A stretch of DNA of 64,000 nt from Pseudaquidulcibacter sp041917055 (GTDB lineage Bacteria; Pseudomonadota; Alphaproteobacteria; Caulobacterales; Aquidulcibacteraceae): the NCBI GenBank assembly GCA_041917055.1, contig JAYRYJ010000007.1, positions 1 to 64,000 on the forward strand. The letters are read 5' to 3'. Of this stretch, positions 34,301-42,626 are shown piece by piece. Each line of letters opens with the position of its first letter. Positions within the stretch are counted from its first letter, which is position 1. Under the pieces are notes generated by a model. The model made no database searches and was not told the DNA's origin. It saw only the letters and a list, made by a program, of their open reading frames with translations. Made by a program: the position numbers and the translations under genes.

Positions 34301-35363
34301 TATTTATAGCATCGAAAAAGCGCGCCTTGGCATCAAAGCCGGTTTTATTGCGCGCCATTACGGTGCCAAGGTCAAATCTAAACCCATGAACCCCGCCCCA
34401 TAAATGCCAAACCCGCATGGTTTCAAGCATAAATTCCAAAACCATTTCGCTATTGGCATTCAAGATATTCCCCGTACCTGCGGGATTTTGATATTTTGAT
34501 TTATCGCTTTGCAGCGAATACCAAACCGAATTATCAAGCCCGCGCATCGAGACAATCGGTCCTAATTCATCGCTTTCGCCCGAATGATTGAAAACAATAT
34601 CAATGATGGTTTCAATACCGTGGCTTTCAAGTGTCTTGACAGCCTTAAATACATCTTCGAAGCCATTAGGCGCATAGCGCGGATCTGGCGCCATAAAGCC
34701 GATCGGGTTATAGCCCCAATAATTCTTAAGACCCAAATCGCGCAAATGGCGTTCGTCAATCCAGGCGGCACAGGGCATAATTTCCAGGCAATTTACACCC
34801 AATTCTTTGAAATATTTAACAATATGCGGATTGCGCAATGCGGCCCACCGCCCACGTTCAGTTTCTTCAATATTAGGGAATTTTTCACTAAACCCTTTGA
34901 GGTGCAATTCATAAATTATGGATTGCTCTAAAGAAATGAAAGAAGCGCGTGGTTCAAAATCGGGGCGTTCGACAATGAGGCTTTTGGGCATATAATCCGC
35001 GCTGTCCAAATCATTATCAAACATGCTTTTATGAAGGCAAAACGGTTCGGTAATTTTTTTTGAATAAGGATCAAGCAATAGTTTTTGGGGATTAAACCAC
35101 TGCCCCTCATGCGGTGAATATGGCCCAAAAGCGCGAAAAGCGTATGATAAATCCCGCACGCCTTTAAGGGCACAATGAAAAACATTTCCGCTTTTATTGT
35201 CCATTGCAATACGCGCGATTTCTTTTTCGCCATTTTTGGAAAACAGGCACAATTCGATTTTTTCGGCATTTTCCGAATAGAAGGCAAAATTGACGTATTC
35301 GCCAATAATATTTGCGCCCAATGGCGCAGGACTACCAATTCCTATTTCAAATTCAATTGCCAT
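31374..35363 (-). CDS. glgX-malQ: GlgX-MalQ fusion: glycogen debranching enzyme joined to 4-alpha-glucanotransferase
   Basis: 1329 residues from the ATG at 35361-35363; 13 upstream in-frame residues would run into the terminator hairpin at 35379-35404. The N-terminal half (to about residue 640) is an isoamylase-type GlgX with an N-terminal CBM48, LEIMPCAAWIDERHLRDLGLKNYWGYNPIGF and the nucleophile region GFRFDLGTVMAR. The C-terminal half is MalQ with its own N-terminal domain, RIDHAMGIMRQFWVP (nucleophile), IIAEDLGTVP (acid/base) and ASTHDLPPIKAWW. Debranching and disproportionation of limit dextrins are thus covalently linked. No frameshift separates the two halves. Confidence 0.93.
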   Translation of the reverse strand: MAIEFEIGIGSPAPLGANIIGEYVNFAFYSENAEKIELCLFSKNGEKEIARIAMDNKSGNVFHCALKGVRDLSYAFRAFGPYSPHEGQWFNPQKLLLDPYSKKITEPFCLHKSMFDNDLDSADYMPKSLIVERPDFEPRASFISLEQSIIYELHLKGFSEKFPNIEETERGRWAALRNPHIVKYFKELGVNCLEIMPCAAWIDERHLRDLGLKNYWGYNPIGFMAPDPRYAPNGFEDVFKAVKTLESHGIETIIDIVFNHSGESDELGPIVSMRGLDNSVWYSLQSDKSKYQNPAGTGNILNANSEMVLEFMLETMRVWHLWGGVHGFRFDLGTVMARNKTGFDAKARFFDAINKDPILSKLKMIAEPWDCETYQLGQFPNNFGEWNDKFRDDMRKFWLKGSVSIGAFAHGFCGSQSVFGAVSPAKSINYVTAHDGFTLNDLVSYNSKHNEANGENNRDGSSENHSNNHGIEGTTFDSAIIANRKKAQKNLIASLLISRGVPMLCMGSELGNTQYGNNNSYCQDNELNYLDWENSDTEIFEFTKKLIAIRKEFACFSANKFFSGTASAFDGSKDIEWFNLWGAPPSQNEWSELENGFLGALIADNDCRLAFVINRTQDTIEFSLPQGANFDDAIVLFDTFDADINVNKIAPISTKLIRILSSEKSQNEVDFVCQTYGIDCEWWDVDGNCHQVPNSTKATIMEEFGFDINDKSGRIAALNHYSNNFETRVLPYVLTSDEGTGIKIPLAFGINNPTPIGEIEIFQNGAFISSLETTNAEITKAHDCMGNPFLKAEIPIPHLPMGRYELRFGNIQSCLLIAPKTAYSPEFLNNKCFGLSAQTYAFEGENAKDFGDFSVLSELLNAAQNWGAKALAVNPFHALFSVNREFKSPYYPSHRAFIDLLYFPLANVEVKKSEIIDYDSATKMREKALRSEFEHFEKSKEFENFCETQGKQLADFALFNALSIHFENCDSQNWPIGYQNPNSPKCASFAKSNAKEIEFQKFVQWRLHTELENASKGKSVALCRDLAIGAAPNGAEVWSNPDYYAKNTSIGAPPDPLGPLGQVWGLPPPKPMAILKDGLRTYFEILNANMQSAGALRIDHAMGIMRQFWVPNNAQGRDGAYVKMPFKELWAAIKIASWQNKCLIIAEDLGTVPHGFSEKMNEANALSYKILLFEKSADKFYPISSLKRDAFACASTHDLPPIKAWWNATDLQERLAISLINKNEFEIAIADREKDKTQLLQLIESELGLEVQDFGAELVAAIHELLSRSDAKLIIAQFEDLAQAERILNLPGTNLERPNWQYKVKKSVKEISKSDFAQKIIAAMAKTGQ

Positions 35364-35373
35364 AATGCCCGTT

Positions 35374-35404
35374 AACAAAAATGGGGCGCGATTGCACCCC
35401 ATTT
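35374..35404 (-). terminator. intrinsic terminator after the Sel1-repeat gene
   Basis: On the minus strand AAATGGGG (35397-35404 complement) and CCCCATTT (35379-35386 complement) form an 8-base stem around a 10-base loop, followed by TTTTTG. It lies 22 bases downstream of the Sel1-repeat gene stop and 15 bases upstream of the glgX-malQ ATG, so the glycogen operon must have its own promoter or depend on read-through. Confidence 0.75.
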
Positions 35405-35426
35405 AAGCCGAATAAATTGTGATTAA

Positions 35427-36749
35427 TTATTTTTTCTTGGACAGATCAGAGACAATATCACAAGCCTCTTCATCTTCAAGATCGCAGGCTTTTTGATACC
35501 ATTCAATTGCGGTTTTTACATTTTTTGGAACACCGGTTCCGTTTTCATAAAAAACGCCCATATTATAGCAGCCGTCGCGGCTTCCCATATCGCAAGACTT
35601 TGTATAGAGCTCCCGCGATTTTGGATAGGATTTAGCGATACCTTTGCCATATTCATACATTGTACCTAAATCAAAACATCCGACCGAATCGTCACCGTCG
35701 CAACCTTTTTGATATAATTGAAATGCTTTTGTAAAGTTTTGCGCAGTGCCATAACCTTTTTCATAGAGAAAGCCGGCATCGGTGCAGGCGACGGCCTCTT
35801 TATTGTCGCAAGCCTTATTGTAATTTTCCATTGCTTTGACATAGGATTGCGCAAAACCTAAGCCTTTGTCATATAATTGACCAAGGCGATAACAGCCCCA
35901 CCAATCTTGACCATCACAGCCTTTTTGATAGTATTTTCCGGCCTTTGTATAGTCCTGCGCAACATCAGAACCGTCTTCATATTTCAGGCCAAGATCCGAA
36001 CAAGTAATGAAGTCACCGGCGTCGCATTCTTTAATCATATCGGCTTCAGAATTACCGCTATTCCCGCCGCCGCCGTCAGCTTTGCCGCCAAGTTTCTCAA
36101 GCATGTCACAACCCTTGGCCTCACCATCGTCACATGCGATTTGATAATAGTTTTTGGCCATTTCTTTGTCTTTTGCTGTTCCAATGCCCTCTTGGTAAAA
36201 AATACCGACATTGATACAGCCATAAGAATCGCCAAGGTCGCAACCTTTTTCATACAGACTTTTTGCTTTAGGATAATCTTGGGCAACACCGCGCGAATAA
36301 TCATAAAGCCCACCTAAATTGGTGCAAGAATCACCGTCATTTCCATCGCAGCCTTTTTCATAATAAAGTTTTGCTTTGGCGTAATCTTGCTTCACCAAAT
36401 TGCCTTCATCATACATAAGGCCAATTCGGAAACATCCCCAATAATCATTGCCATTACAGCCCATATCATAGTATTTTGTCGCCAAGGTTGCCGATTTTTC
36501 AACACCACCATCACCCATCTCATATTTATAGGCAAGGTCGGAGCACGAAATAAAATCGCCGGCGTTGCAATCTTTCAAAAGCTCATTGATGGATTTTGCA
36601 TCGTCTGCCATTAGAATTTGAGGTGGCGCGGCGGGTGCCTGAGCTTTGGTTTTGGTGCCGGATGGGGCGGCATTGGCGGCGCCGACAATTAGCAGGCTGA
36701 AGGCCGCAATAAGGCACGAATTTTTTATATTTATTAGTTTCTTTTTCAT
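35427..36749 (-). CDS. exported Sel1-like repeat protein, cysteine-rich (Hcp-like)
   Basis: 440 residues with a Sec signal peptide ending NAANA (about residue 27). The mature protein consists of 36-residue Sel1-like helical repeats in two blocks split by a glycine-rich linker (GGGGNSGNS, near residue 230). Each repeat carries a C-x7-C pair (CNAGDFISC, CDGQDWWGC, CDMGSRDGC and others); I count eleven pairs, five before and six after the linker. Helicobacter Hcp proteins have the same architecture, with each pair forming a disulfide. It is likely a periplasmic or secreted protein-binding scaffold. A terminator follows it. The DsbB gene at 42627-43175 fits the need for disulfide formation. Confidence 0.88.
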   Translation of the reverse strand: MKKKLINIKNSCLIAAFSLLIVGAANAAPSGTKTKAQAPAAPPQILMADDAKSINELLKDCNAGDFISCSDLAYKYEMGDGGVEKSATLATKYYDMGCNGNDYWGCFRIGLMYDEGNLVKQDYAKAKLYYEKGCDGNDGDSCTNLGGLYDYSRGVAQDYPKAKSLYEKGCDLGDSYGCINVGIFYQEGIGTAKDKEMAKNYYQIACDDGEAKGCDMLEKLGGKADGGGGNSGNSEADMIKECDAGDFITCSDLGLKYEDGSDVAQDYTKAGKYYQKGCDGQDWWGCYRLGQLYDKGLGFAQSYVKAMENYNKACDNKEAVACTDAGFLYEKGYGTAQNFTKAFQLYQKGCDGDDSVGCFDLGTMYEYGKGIAKSYPKSRELYTKSCDMGSRDGCYNMGVFYENGTGVPKNVKTAIEWYQKACDLEDEEACDIVSDLSKKK

Positions 36750-36966
36750 TATCCCCTCATTCTCATTTCACTGATTTGGGCAAAGCGTAAAATATAGATT
36801 ATCAGCGAAACCGATTGTGTCAAACTAGAAATTCTAATTTTGGCATAGTCGAAATTGCTATTGTTTCGGCGTTTAGATTATGTTTGAGGCAGATGTATGA
36901 CCCAAACGACAAAAATATTGGCATTCTAGCCAAATTATTGCCATAATTTTAAACAGGAATTGGGGG

Positions 36967-37836
36967 GTGAAATCGCTGAAAGACATTAATGTTGAATTTG
37001 CTGTTCCTGCGCCGCAATTGCGTGAATTCATTTCTGCGTATCACGTTTTTGATGCCGGACCGATTTGTGAGGAAATGCGAAGCGACGCATTTTTTCCCGG
37101 CTGGGCGAATTTAAGGTTTCGCGAACCAAATGCGAAATTAAGTCTTTCTTTTCAAGAAAAGCGAATTGAAAATATTCCTTTGATAAGTGTCTTCGGACCG
37201 AGTTCCAATTTAATAAACTGCAAATATGACGGGGGGCGATTAATAGGGGTTGGCCTTACGCCAATTGGCTTTTCCAGAATTTTTGGACCTTGTGCCTATA
37301 AAGCAACAAATTCGATTGTCGAAATTAAGGAATTGCTTCCTAAATTTCCAATGGAATTATCTCAAAAACTTCATAATTGCGAAGCAATTGGCGATATTGC
37401 GCAAATACTTGACGATTTCGTGCAAGGATTAATAAAGAAACCTCGCCATTCAGAGCAAATAGCAAAAGCATTTTGGCACATTATTAATGATAATCACGAA
37501 ATGCCAATTGATGAAGTTTCGCAGGTTTTGGGAATTGGAGAGCATCAATTAAGACGCATTTCTAAACGATATTTTGGCTTTACGCCCAAAATCCTTCTGC
37601 GCCGTACCCGTTTTTTAAAATCTATTGTATCACTGATTAATAATCCAAATCTAAGCGGAACGGAGATCATAGAGTCCGACTATTTTGACTATTCGCATTT
37701 TGTCAAAGATTGTTATGAGTTTTTTGGAATGTCGCCGCGCGAATTTTTGGAAATAGATGCACCATTAATGAAATTATCGTTTCAGAGGCGCGCAGAAATC
37801 CTGGGTGCGCACGTCCAGTCTTTGCACCGCCCCTAA
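36967..37836 (+). CDS. AraC-family transcriptional regulator
   Basis: 289 residues starting with GTG at 36967 after AGGAATTGGGG. The N-terminal 170 residues are an unassigned sensor domain (VFGPSSNLINCKYDGGRLIGVGLTPIGFSRIFG). The C-terminal 100 form the double helix-turn-helix: MPIDEVSQVLGIGEHQLRRISKRYFGFTPK, then DYFDYSHFVKDCYEFFGMSPREFL. It is divergent from the Sel1-repeat gene and precedes a run of exported proteins, which it may control. The ligand is unknown. Confidence 0.85.
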   Translation: MKSLKDINVEFAVPAPQLREFISAYHVFDAGPICEEMRSDAFFPGWANLRFREPNAKLSLSFQEKRIENIPLISVFGPSSNLINCKYDGGRLIGVGLTPIGFSRIFGPCAYKATNSIVEIKELLPKFPMELSQKLHNCEAIGDIAQILDDFVQGLIKKPRHSEQIAKAFWHIINDNHEMPIDEVSQVLGIGEHQLRRISKRYFGFTPKILLRRTRFLKSIVSLINNPNLSGTEIIESDYFDYSHFVKDCYEFFGMSPREFLEIDAPLMKLSFQRRAEILGAHVQSLHRP

Positions 37837-37936
37837 AACTCACTCGCTCAAAAATTCACAGACATCTCAAGAGTGTCAGTTTTTTACAATACAAGGATTA
37901 TCTTTCTAGATATTTTCTTAGACAAGGTGCAGAAAG

Positions 37937-38515
37937 ATGAAGCAATTAATTATTAGTGTTCTTGGTGTTTTAAGTCTTGTTGCTTTTGAGGCACAGGCAG
38001 ACGGATGCCCCGCAAAAGGCGAACAATTCATCAAAGACAATTTTCTAGTTAAATGGACAATAACCTCAACCGGTGAGGCAATTGACCCATTATTAGGTTG
38101 CCCATTTACCAATCAAGACGGCGAACGTCATTATGAACGCCTTAATATGATACCTTATTTGAAAAAGGCTTCAAAAGCACCGGAAATCAAACCAAAGACG
38201 CAAGGTTTCGGGCCATTGGCAATTGGCGTTTATGAATGCGATGTCCCAATTTCAATTGGTGGAATGATACAGGGAACACCTTCAACAGGGCATTTTTTCG
38301 GTCTTTATGACGGTAAGAACTATCGCGATTTCAATGGAAAAAAGGGCACTTACAAATTGAATGGTGATATTCTTGCAATGGTTACAGGGCCTTTGAAAGG
38401 CATAAAATACAAAAGAACCGGCGCAAAATTCTTTAAACCAATGGACAAAAACGGCTCAATTGGTTCGATTTCATGTCACCATACAAAAGCGAAATCACTA
38501 AAAGGCAAATGGTAA
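37937..38515 (+). CDS. exported protein of unknown function
   Basis: 192 residues with a clear Sec signal peptide (MKQLIISVLGVLSLVAFEAQA, cut near residue 21). Family not recognised. The mature part has four cysteines (DGCPAKG, LGCPFTN, YECDVP, ISCHHTK), probably two disulfides, and a basic C-terminus (KAKSLKGKW). An AGAAAG ribosome binding site precedes the ATG. It is 31 bases upstream of the lectin gene on the same strand and is probably in one transcript with it. Confidence 0.75.
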   Translation: MKQLIISVLGVLSLVAFEAQADGCPAKGEQFIKDNFLVKWTITSTGEAIDPLLGCPFTNQDGERHYERLNMIPYLKKASKAPEIKPKTQGFGPLAIGVYECDVPISIGGMIQGTPSTGHFFGLYDGKNYRDFNGKKGTYKLNGDILAMVTGPLKGIKYKRTGAKFFKPMDKNGSIGSISCHHTKAKSLKGKW

Positions 38516-38546
38516 AGCTGGGACGTTAATCAATAAGGAGTTGGAA

Positions 38547-39341
38547 ATGAAGAAATTAAACGCGCTTTTGGCGTGCATGACGACGCTTGTCCTTACCTCG
38601 CCAAATATTGTTAGGGCGCAATCGATTTCGGGGTCGCCTTCGATTTCGTCATATTTTGCAATCGGCAAATGCCTTGATGTTCGTACATCTGACAATCAAA
38701 TTTTGCTTTATGATTGTCATGGTGGTTGGAATCAGGCGTTTCGCTTTGTTTCCGGCAATTATGGCATGATATCTTTGGGTAATAATCAATGCTTGACTTC
38801 CGGAACCTGGACAGGGCCATTGACCGCGCAATCTTGCACCAATGCGACAAATCAAAGATGGGGTTTTCAGCCCAATGGCACATTGCGCAATGAAATAGGT
38901 TTTTGTGCCGACATTGAAGGTGGCAACAAAAATTCCGGAACACGTGTAATGGGTTGGTGGTGTCAGGGATCAACCAATCAAATGTGGTATCCTTCTGTAA
39001 CATCCTCAAGTGCGAATTTGGGTTTAGCACAAATTCAAAACCTGGTTGGACAAAACGGCAAAACCGCTTTCATTTCCTCAAACGGTTTTAGTGGCGGCAA
39101 TATTGTTGCCTCTGGTGGCGGCAATATTGTTGCTAGTGGCGCAGGCAATATAGTCGCAGGCGGCGCTGGAAACATAGTGGCAGGTGGCGCAGGAAACATA
39201 TTGGCACAATACACAAACGCTCTATTGGCAAATGACGGTGGCGGTATTGTTGCAGGCGGCGCCGGTAATCTTTTGCCCAATAATTGGAACTTTTTTTCAG
39301 GCGCGGGCGCAGGAATTGTCGCAGGTGGCGCCGGGAATTAG
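38547..39341 (+). CDS. exported ricin-type lectin domain protein with a GGAGN-repeat tail
   Basis: 264 residues from the ATG at 38547 after AAGGAG. A signal peptide ending VRAQ precedes a ricin B-type beta-trefoil of about residues 30-150. It has paired cysteines and the QxW signatures WNQAFRF, NQRWGFQPNG and NQMWYP, a carbohydrate-binding fold. The last 80 residues are low-complexity repeats of about eight residues (GNIVAGGA type), with interruptions, and the protein ends on GIVAGGAGN. The lectin part suggests binding of surface sugars. The tail could self-assemble or be flexible; this is inference. Confidence 0.85.
   Translation: MKKLNALLACMTTLVLTSPNIVRAQSISGSPSISSYFAIGKCLDVRTSDNQILLYDCHGGWNQAFRFVSGNYGMISLGNNQCLTSGTWTGPLTAQSCTNATNQRWGFQPNGTLRNEIGFCADIEGGNKNSGTRVMGWWCQGSTNQMWYPSVTSSSANLGLAQIQNLVGQNGKTAFISSNGFSGGNIVASGGGNIVASGAGNIVAGGAGNIVAGGAGNILAQYTNALLANDGGGIVAGGAGNLLPNNWNFFSGAGAGIVAGGAGN
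39103..39335 (+). repeat. 24-base tandem repeat coding for the GGAGN tail
   Basis: Within the lectin gene a unit of about 24 bases encoding GGAGNIVA-like octapeptides is repeated about five times in tandem from 39103 to 39214, then returns in two partial copies near 39239-39270 and 39300-39340. Codons differ between copies, so the protein pattern, not only the DNA, is kept. Confidence 0.7.
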
Positions 39342-39417
39342 GCGCAATTTAAAGAAAATACTCATCCATTGCATTTCTTTCGATATTCGCCATAATTGTG
39401 TTTATCGGGAGAGTGCA

Positions 39418-40314
39418 ATGGATAAACGAAAAGACATCAAAGATTATCCACGCGAGATTGTGCAATTGTTTGATAATTTCGTGCATGGCGATATTGATCG
39501 CCGTGGTTTTATTGAAGGTGCGGGGCGCTTTTCAATTTCTGCGATTGCGGCGGGTGCAATGCTAAATTCGCTTTTGCCTGATTTTGCGGCGGCACAAAAA
39601 ATTGCGCCCGATGATAAAAGGATTACCACCAATAAAATCAAAATAGACTCCCCAAATGGTTCAGGTCAAATCAATGCATATTATGTTCGTCCGACCAAAG
39701 GCAAACTTCCAAAAAAATTGCCGTGTGTGATTGTTATTCACGAAAATCGCGGCCTTAATCCGCATATTGAGGATATTGCACGGCGCATCGCGCTTGAGGG
39801 CTTTGTTGTTATTGCGCCCGACGCTTTGACTTCATTAGGTGGTTACCCAGGCAATGAAGATGATGCGCGCACCAAATTTTCGACCTTGGACCAAAATAAG
39901 ATAAAGGCGGATTTTGTTGCAGCCGCAGATTATGCACGAAAAATGCCGTCTTCCAACGGTAAAATTGGCGCAATTGGATTTTGCTATGGTGGCGGTATGG
40001 TCAATTATTTGGCGACCAAACTCGATTATTTGCGCGCAGGCGTTCCATTTTATGGGGCGGCGGCGGATTTGGCCCAAGTCGATAAAATCAAAGCTAAATT
40101 ACAACTTCATTTTGCCGCAGATGACCAAAGATTCAATGAAATGTGGCCCCCGTATGAGGCGGCATTAAAAGCGAATGATAAGAGTTTTGATGCATATTTC
40201 TATGAAGGCACGGTTCATGGTTTCAATAATGACACCACCCCACGCTATAATGAGGCGGCGGCAAAAATCGCATGGTCGCGTTCAATGGCATTTTTGAAAA
40301 AGAACCTTAAATGA
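39418..40314 (+). CDS. Tat-exported dienelactone hydrolase family protein
   Basis: 298 residues from the ATG at 39418 after GGGAGAG; a longer in-frame extension overlaps the lectin gene's 3' end and is rejected. The N-terminus has a twin-arginine-like DRRGFIEGAGRF followed by a hydrophobic stretch ending DFAAAQ, so export by Tat is likely. The alpha/beta-hydrolase core has the cysteine nucleophile in GFCYGGGM, an aspartate in FAADDQRF, and the histidine in GTVHGFNND. The substrate is unknown; the family includes carboxymethylenebutenolidase and YghX. It overlaps the following gene as ATGA. Confidence 0.85.
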   Translation: MDKRKDIKDYPREIVQLFDNFVHGDIDRRGFIEGAGRFSISAIAAGAMLNSLLPDFAAAQKIAPDDKRITTNKIKIDSPNGSGQINAYYVRPTKGKLPKKLPCVIVIHENRGLNPHIEDIARRIALEGFVVIAPDALTSLGGYPGNEDDARTKFSTLDQNKIKADFVAAADYARKMPSSNGKIGAIGFCYGGGMVNYLATKLDYLRAGVPFYGAAADLAQVDKIKAKLQLHFAADDQRFNEMWPPYEAALKANDKSFDAYFYEGTVHGFNNDTTPRYNEAAAKIAWSRSMAFLKKNLK

Positions 40315-41498
40315 GCGACATAGCGAAAACCCTTGAAAAATTAATCATTGCCAAAGAAGCACCAGGCGGCGCATTTTGCCTATTTGAAGGTCAAAAGAAT
40401 ATTGAACTGGCGGCATTGGGCGGCGTTGATAAATTTGCGCCATTAGACACGCAAACCCGCGTTAGGGTCGCGAGTATTTCCAAATTATCGACCGCAATTT
40501 GCGCATTGAAACTTTGGGAAAATGGGAAAATTGATTTGGATGTCGATATTTCCCAATATATTGGTTTTAAATTACGTCACCCGAATTTCAAAGATTCGCC
40601 AATTACTGCGCGAATGATATTATCGCACACGTCGGGTCTGCGCGATGGTGCGGGATATAAAGGCATAATCGGCGAAAAATTATCCGATTTTTTGGTTGAA
40701 GGCGGCGCGGCCTTTAATAATGGCGATCATTGGGCGAAATTGGACGCGCCATTTGGCGTTTTTTGTTATTCAAATCTTGGAATGGGCCTGATTGCGCAAA
40801 TGGTGGAAAATGTTTCAGGGCAACGTTTTGATTTGTTTGCACAGGAAACAGTTTTTGCGCCGCTTGGCCTCGATTGCGGCTTTAATTATTCAGGCATGAG
40901 TGATGCTGCGATTGCAGATACTTATCCTCTATTTCGCGCCAAAGCAGATAGTGGCGTGTGGGAAATTCAAGTTGATGATAATATTGCCGCCAAAATCCGC
41001 CCCACGCATTTTGTCAAAGATGGTTTAGGTCTCAAAGATTATCAAATAGGAACAAATGGTTTAGTATTTTCGCCCCAAGGCGGTTTGCGCGCGAGTATAA
41101 GCGACTTAGCGACAATCGCACAGGTCTTGATGGGAAATCGCAAAATTCTGAAGCAAGAAACTCTCGAAATGATGCGAAATCCGGTGTGGGAAATTTCAAA
41201 AACCCCAATTGCGTCGGGTGGTGAAGATGGTTCATTTTTGGGTTTCGGCACTGGAATTCATATCCTTACGCCACACGAAAAATGCCCGATCGCCAATCTT
41301 AAAGCCCCGCTTTATGGGCATTATGGCGAGGCCTATGGGTTTTTGGGCGGTGTGTGGTTTGAACCCAAAACGCAAAAAGGCTTTGCATGGTTTGTTATTG
41401 GCTCTCAATACGCACCGCGAAAAGGCGTTCGTTCTGGTGTCTATGCCTTAGAAGAAGAAATGATGAATGCGGCGGCGCGGGATTTGGGGCTAAAATAG
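40311..41498 (+). CDS. beta-lactamase-fold serine hydrolase
   Basis: 395 residues, class C beta-lactamase / penicillin-binding-protein-like fold. The SxxK motif is SISKLST and the YxN motif is FCYSNLGMGL. No signal peptide is visible, so it is probably cytoplasmic, and it may act as an esterase or amidase. The ATG overlaps the stop of the dienelactone hydrolase gene, so the two are coupled and may act on one compound. Its 3' end overlaps that of the convergent TMEM165-type gene by 9 bases. Confidence 0.82.
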   Translation: MSDIAKTLEKLIIAKEAPGGAFCLFEGQKNIELAALGGVDKFAPLDTQTRVRVASISKLSTAICALKLWENGKIDLDVDISQYIGFKLRHPNFKDSPITARMILSHTSGLRDGAGYKGIIGEKLSDFLVEGGAAFNNGDHWAKLDAPFGVFCYSNLGMGLIAQMVENVSGQRFDLFAQETVFAPLGLDCGFNYSGMSDAAIADTYPLFRAKADSGVWEIQVDDNIAAKIRPTHFVKDGLGLKDYQIGTNGLVFSPQGGLRASISDLATIAQVLMGNRKILKQETLEMMRNPVWEISKTPIASGGEDGSFLGFGTGIHILTPHEKCPIANLKAPLYGHYGEAYGFLGGVWFEPKTQKGFAWFVIGSQYAPRKGVRSGVYALEEEMMNAAARDLGLK

Positions 41499-42053
41499 TT
41501 TGAACAGCTCCCAAACCCCAATCGCAACAAACATTGCGCATGAGATATAACGCACAGTTTTCATTGGAATTTTGGTCAATATCATTTCACCAAATAATAT
41601 CGCCGGAATATTTGCAACCATCATGCCCAAAGTTGTGCCACACACAACTTGCCATAATGGTTTCCAATCCGCACCCAAAGTTATTGTCGCAATTTGGGTT
41701 TTGTCGCCCATTTCGGCAATGAAGAATGCGATTAAGGTTGTAACAAATGCGCCATATTTGAATTCCATTCCACCCTCGGGTTCGTCATCGGGAATCAAAA
41801 TCCAAAAACCTATTGCGATGAAGGCGATTGCCGCGATTAATTTGACCCAAAACCCACTGGCAAGCCCAGCCAAAAGGCTTCCGGCAAAAGCGGCAAGCGC
41901 GTGATTGAACAGGGTTGCAATCAGAATCCCTGCAACCAATGGCCAGAATTTTTTGAAACGCGCCGCCAAAAGAACGGATAATAATTGCGTTTTATCACCG
42001 ATTTCCGCCAAAGTGACCAAAACCGTGGAATGGATTAAAGGTTCAAAATTCAT
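41490..42053 (-). CDS. TMEM165/GDT1 (UPF0016) family cation exporter
   Basis: 187 residues with six hydrophobic segments in two repeats. Each repeat has the family signature ExGDKTQ (LAEIGDKTQLLS and IAEMGDKTQIAT). Members export manganese or exchange calcium for protons. Its ATG overlaps the coq7 stop (ATGA), so it is coupled to a di-iron enzyme gene. A manganese-efflux role is inference. Confidence 0.9.
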   Translation of the reverse strand: MNFEPLIHSTVLVTLAEIGDKTQLLSVLLAARFKKFWPLVAGILIATLFNHALAAFAGSLLAGLASGFWVKLIAAIAFIAIGFWILIPDDEPEGGMEFKYGAFVTTLIAFFIAEMGDKTQIATITLGADWKPLWQVVCGTTLGMMVANIPAILFGEMILTKIPMKTVRYISCAMFVAIGVWELFKLF

Positions 42054-42616
42054 ATTTTATGGCTTATTTTTATGGCCGCTTTACAGCCGGTTTGAATAAT
42101 AGAATCAAGTAGCGGGAAGGCGGGGGCGTCATGCGCACCTTTGGCAATCGCGTAATTTTTGTGGGCAACTTCTTCGGCGCGAAATTTTTGAATAGTCTCT
42201 AAAAGGCCGCTTTTGTCGGTTTTTAGATTTTCTTCTTGGTCCAAATAATGGCCTTCAATCACGGTCTCAACCGCTGCTGTGCAGGCGTGCGCTGCCTTTT
42301 CGCCCATAAGCGCGGTCGAATATCCCAAAAATTGTGCCAAGGGCTTCCAAATCGGTTCAAGCAAAGTGGGGCGAATTTTGCGTTCAATCAAAATTCTGTC
42401 AAATTCAGATTTATGGAGGATTTCATCTTGCTCTTGCTCAGCCAGAGTTTTGACAATCTCGCCATTATTTGCCGAATTTGCGAAAACCTTCATTTGCGCT
42501 TTATAAATCTCAACCGCCGCCATTTCACCGGCATGGTCAACACGCAGCATTTGATGAAGCGAAGAATCATCATCGCCCGAAAAATGCCCGGGTTTCGGCG
42601 GCTTAGGTTTACGCAA
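42050..42616 (-). CDS. coq7: demethoxyubiquinone hydroxylase
   Basis: 188 residues, the di-iron monooxygenase that performs the last hydroxylation of ubiquinone synthesis at the membrane. Ligand motifs are MLRVDHAGEMAAVEIYKAQ, LAEQEQDEILHKSEFD, AVETVIEGHY and FRAEEVAHKNYA. It shows that the organism makes ubiquinone and uses oxygen for it. It follows dsbB by 10 bases and overlaps the TMEM165-type gene. Confidence 0.93.
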   Translation of the reverse strand: MRKPKPPKPGHFSGDDDSSLHQMLRVDHAGEMAAVEIYKAQMKVFANSANNGEIVKTLAEQEQDEILHKSEFDRILIERKIRPTLLEPIWKPLAQFLGYSTALMGEKAAHACTAAVETVIEGHYLDQEENLKTDKSGLLETIQKFRAEEVAHKNYAIAKGAHDAPAFPLLDSIIQTGCKAAIKISHKI

Positions 42617-42626
42617 TTTAGGCCTC

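Noticed and set aside
31824..34931. Several open frames of 60-160 codons opposite the glgX-malQ gene
   Set aside because: They lie antisense to a well-supported gene, lack ribosome binding sites, and have compositions expected of reverse-strand shadows.
39103..39341. Tandem repeats that might suggest a CRISPR array
   Set aside because: The units are 24 bases, translate in frame into GGAGN-type octapeptides inside the lectin gene, and have no spacers or cas genes nearby.
39184..39417. Upstream extension of the dienelactone hydrolase gene
   Set aside because: It overlaps the lectin repeat region in another frame, and GGGAGAG before the ATG at 39418 plus a Tat-like N-terminus fix the start.
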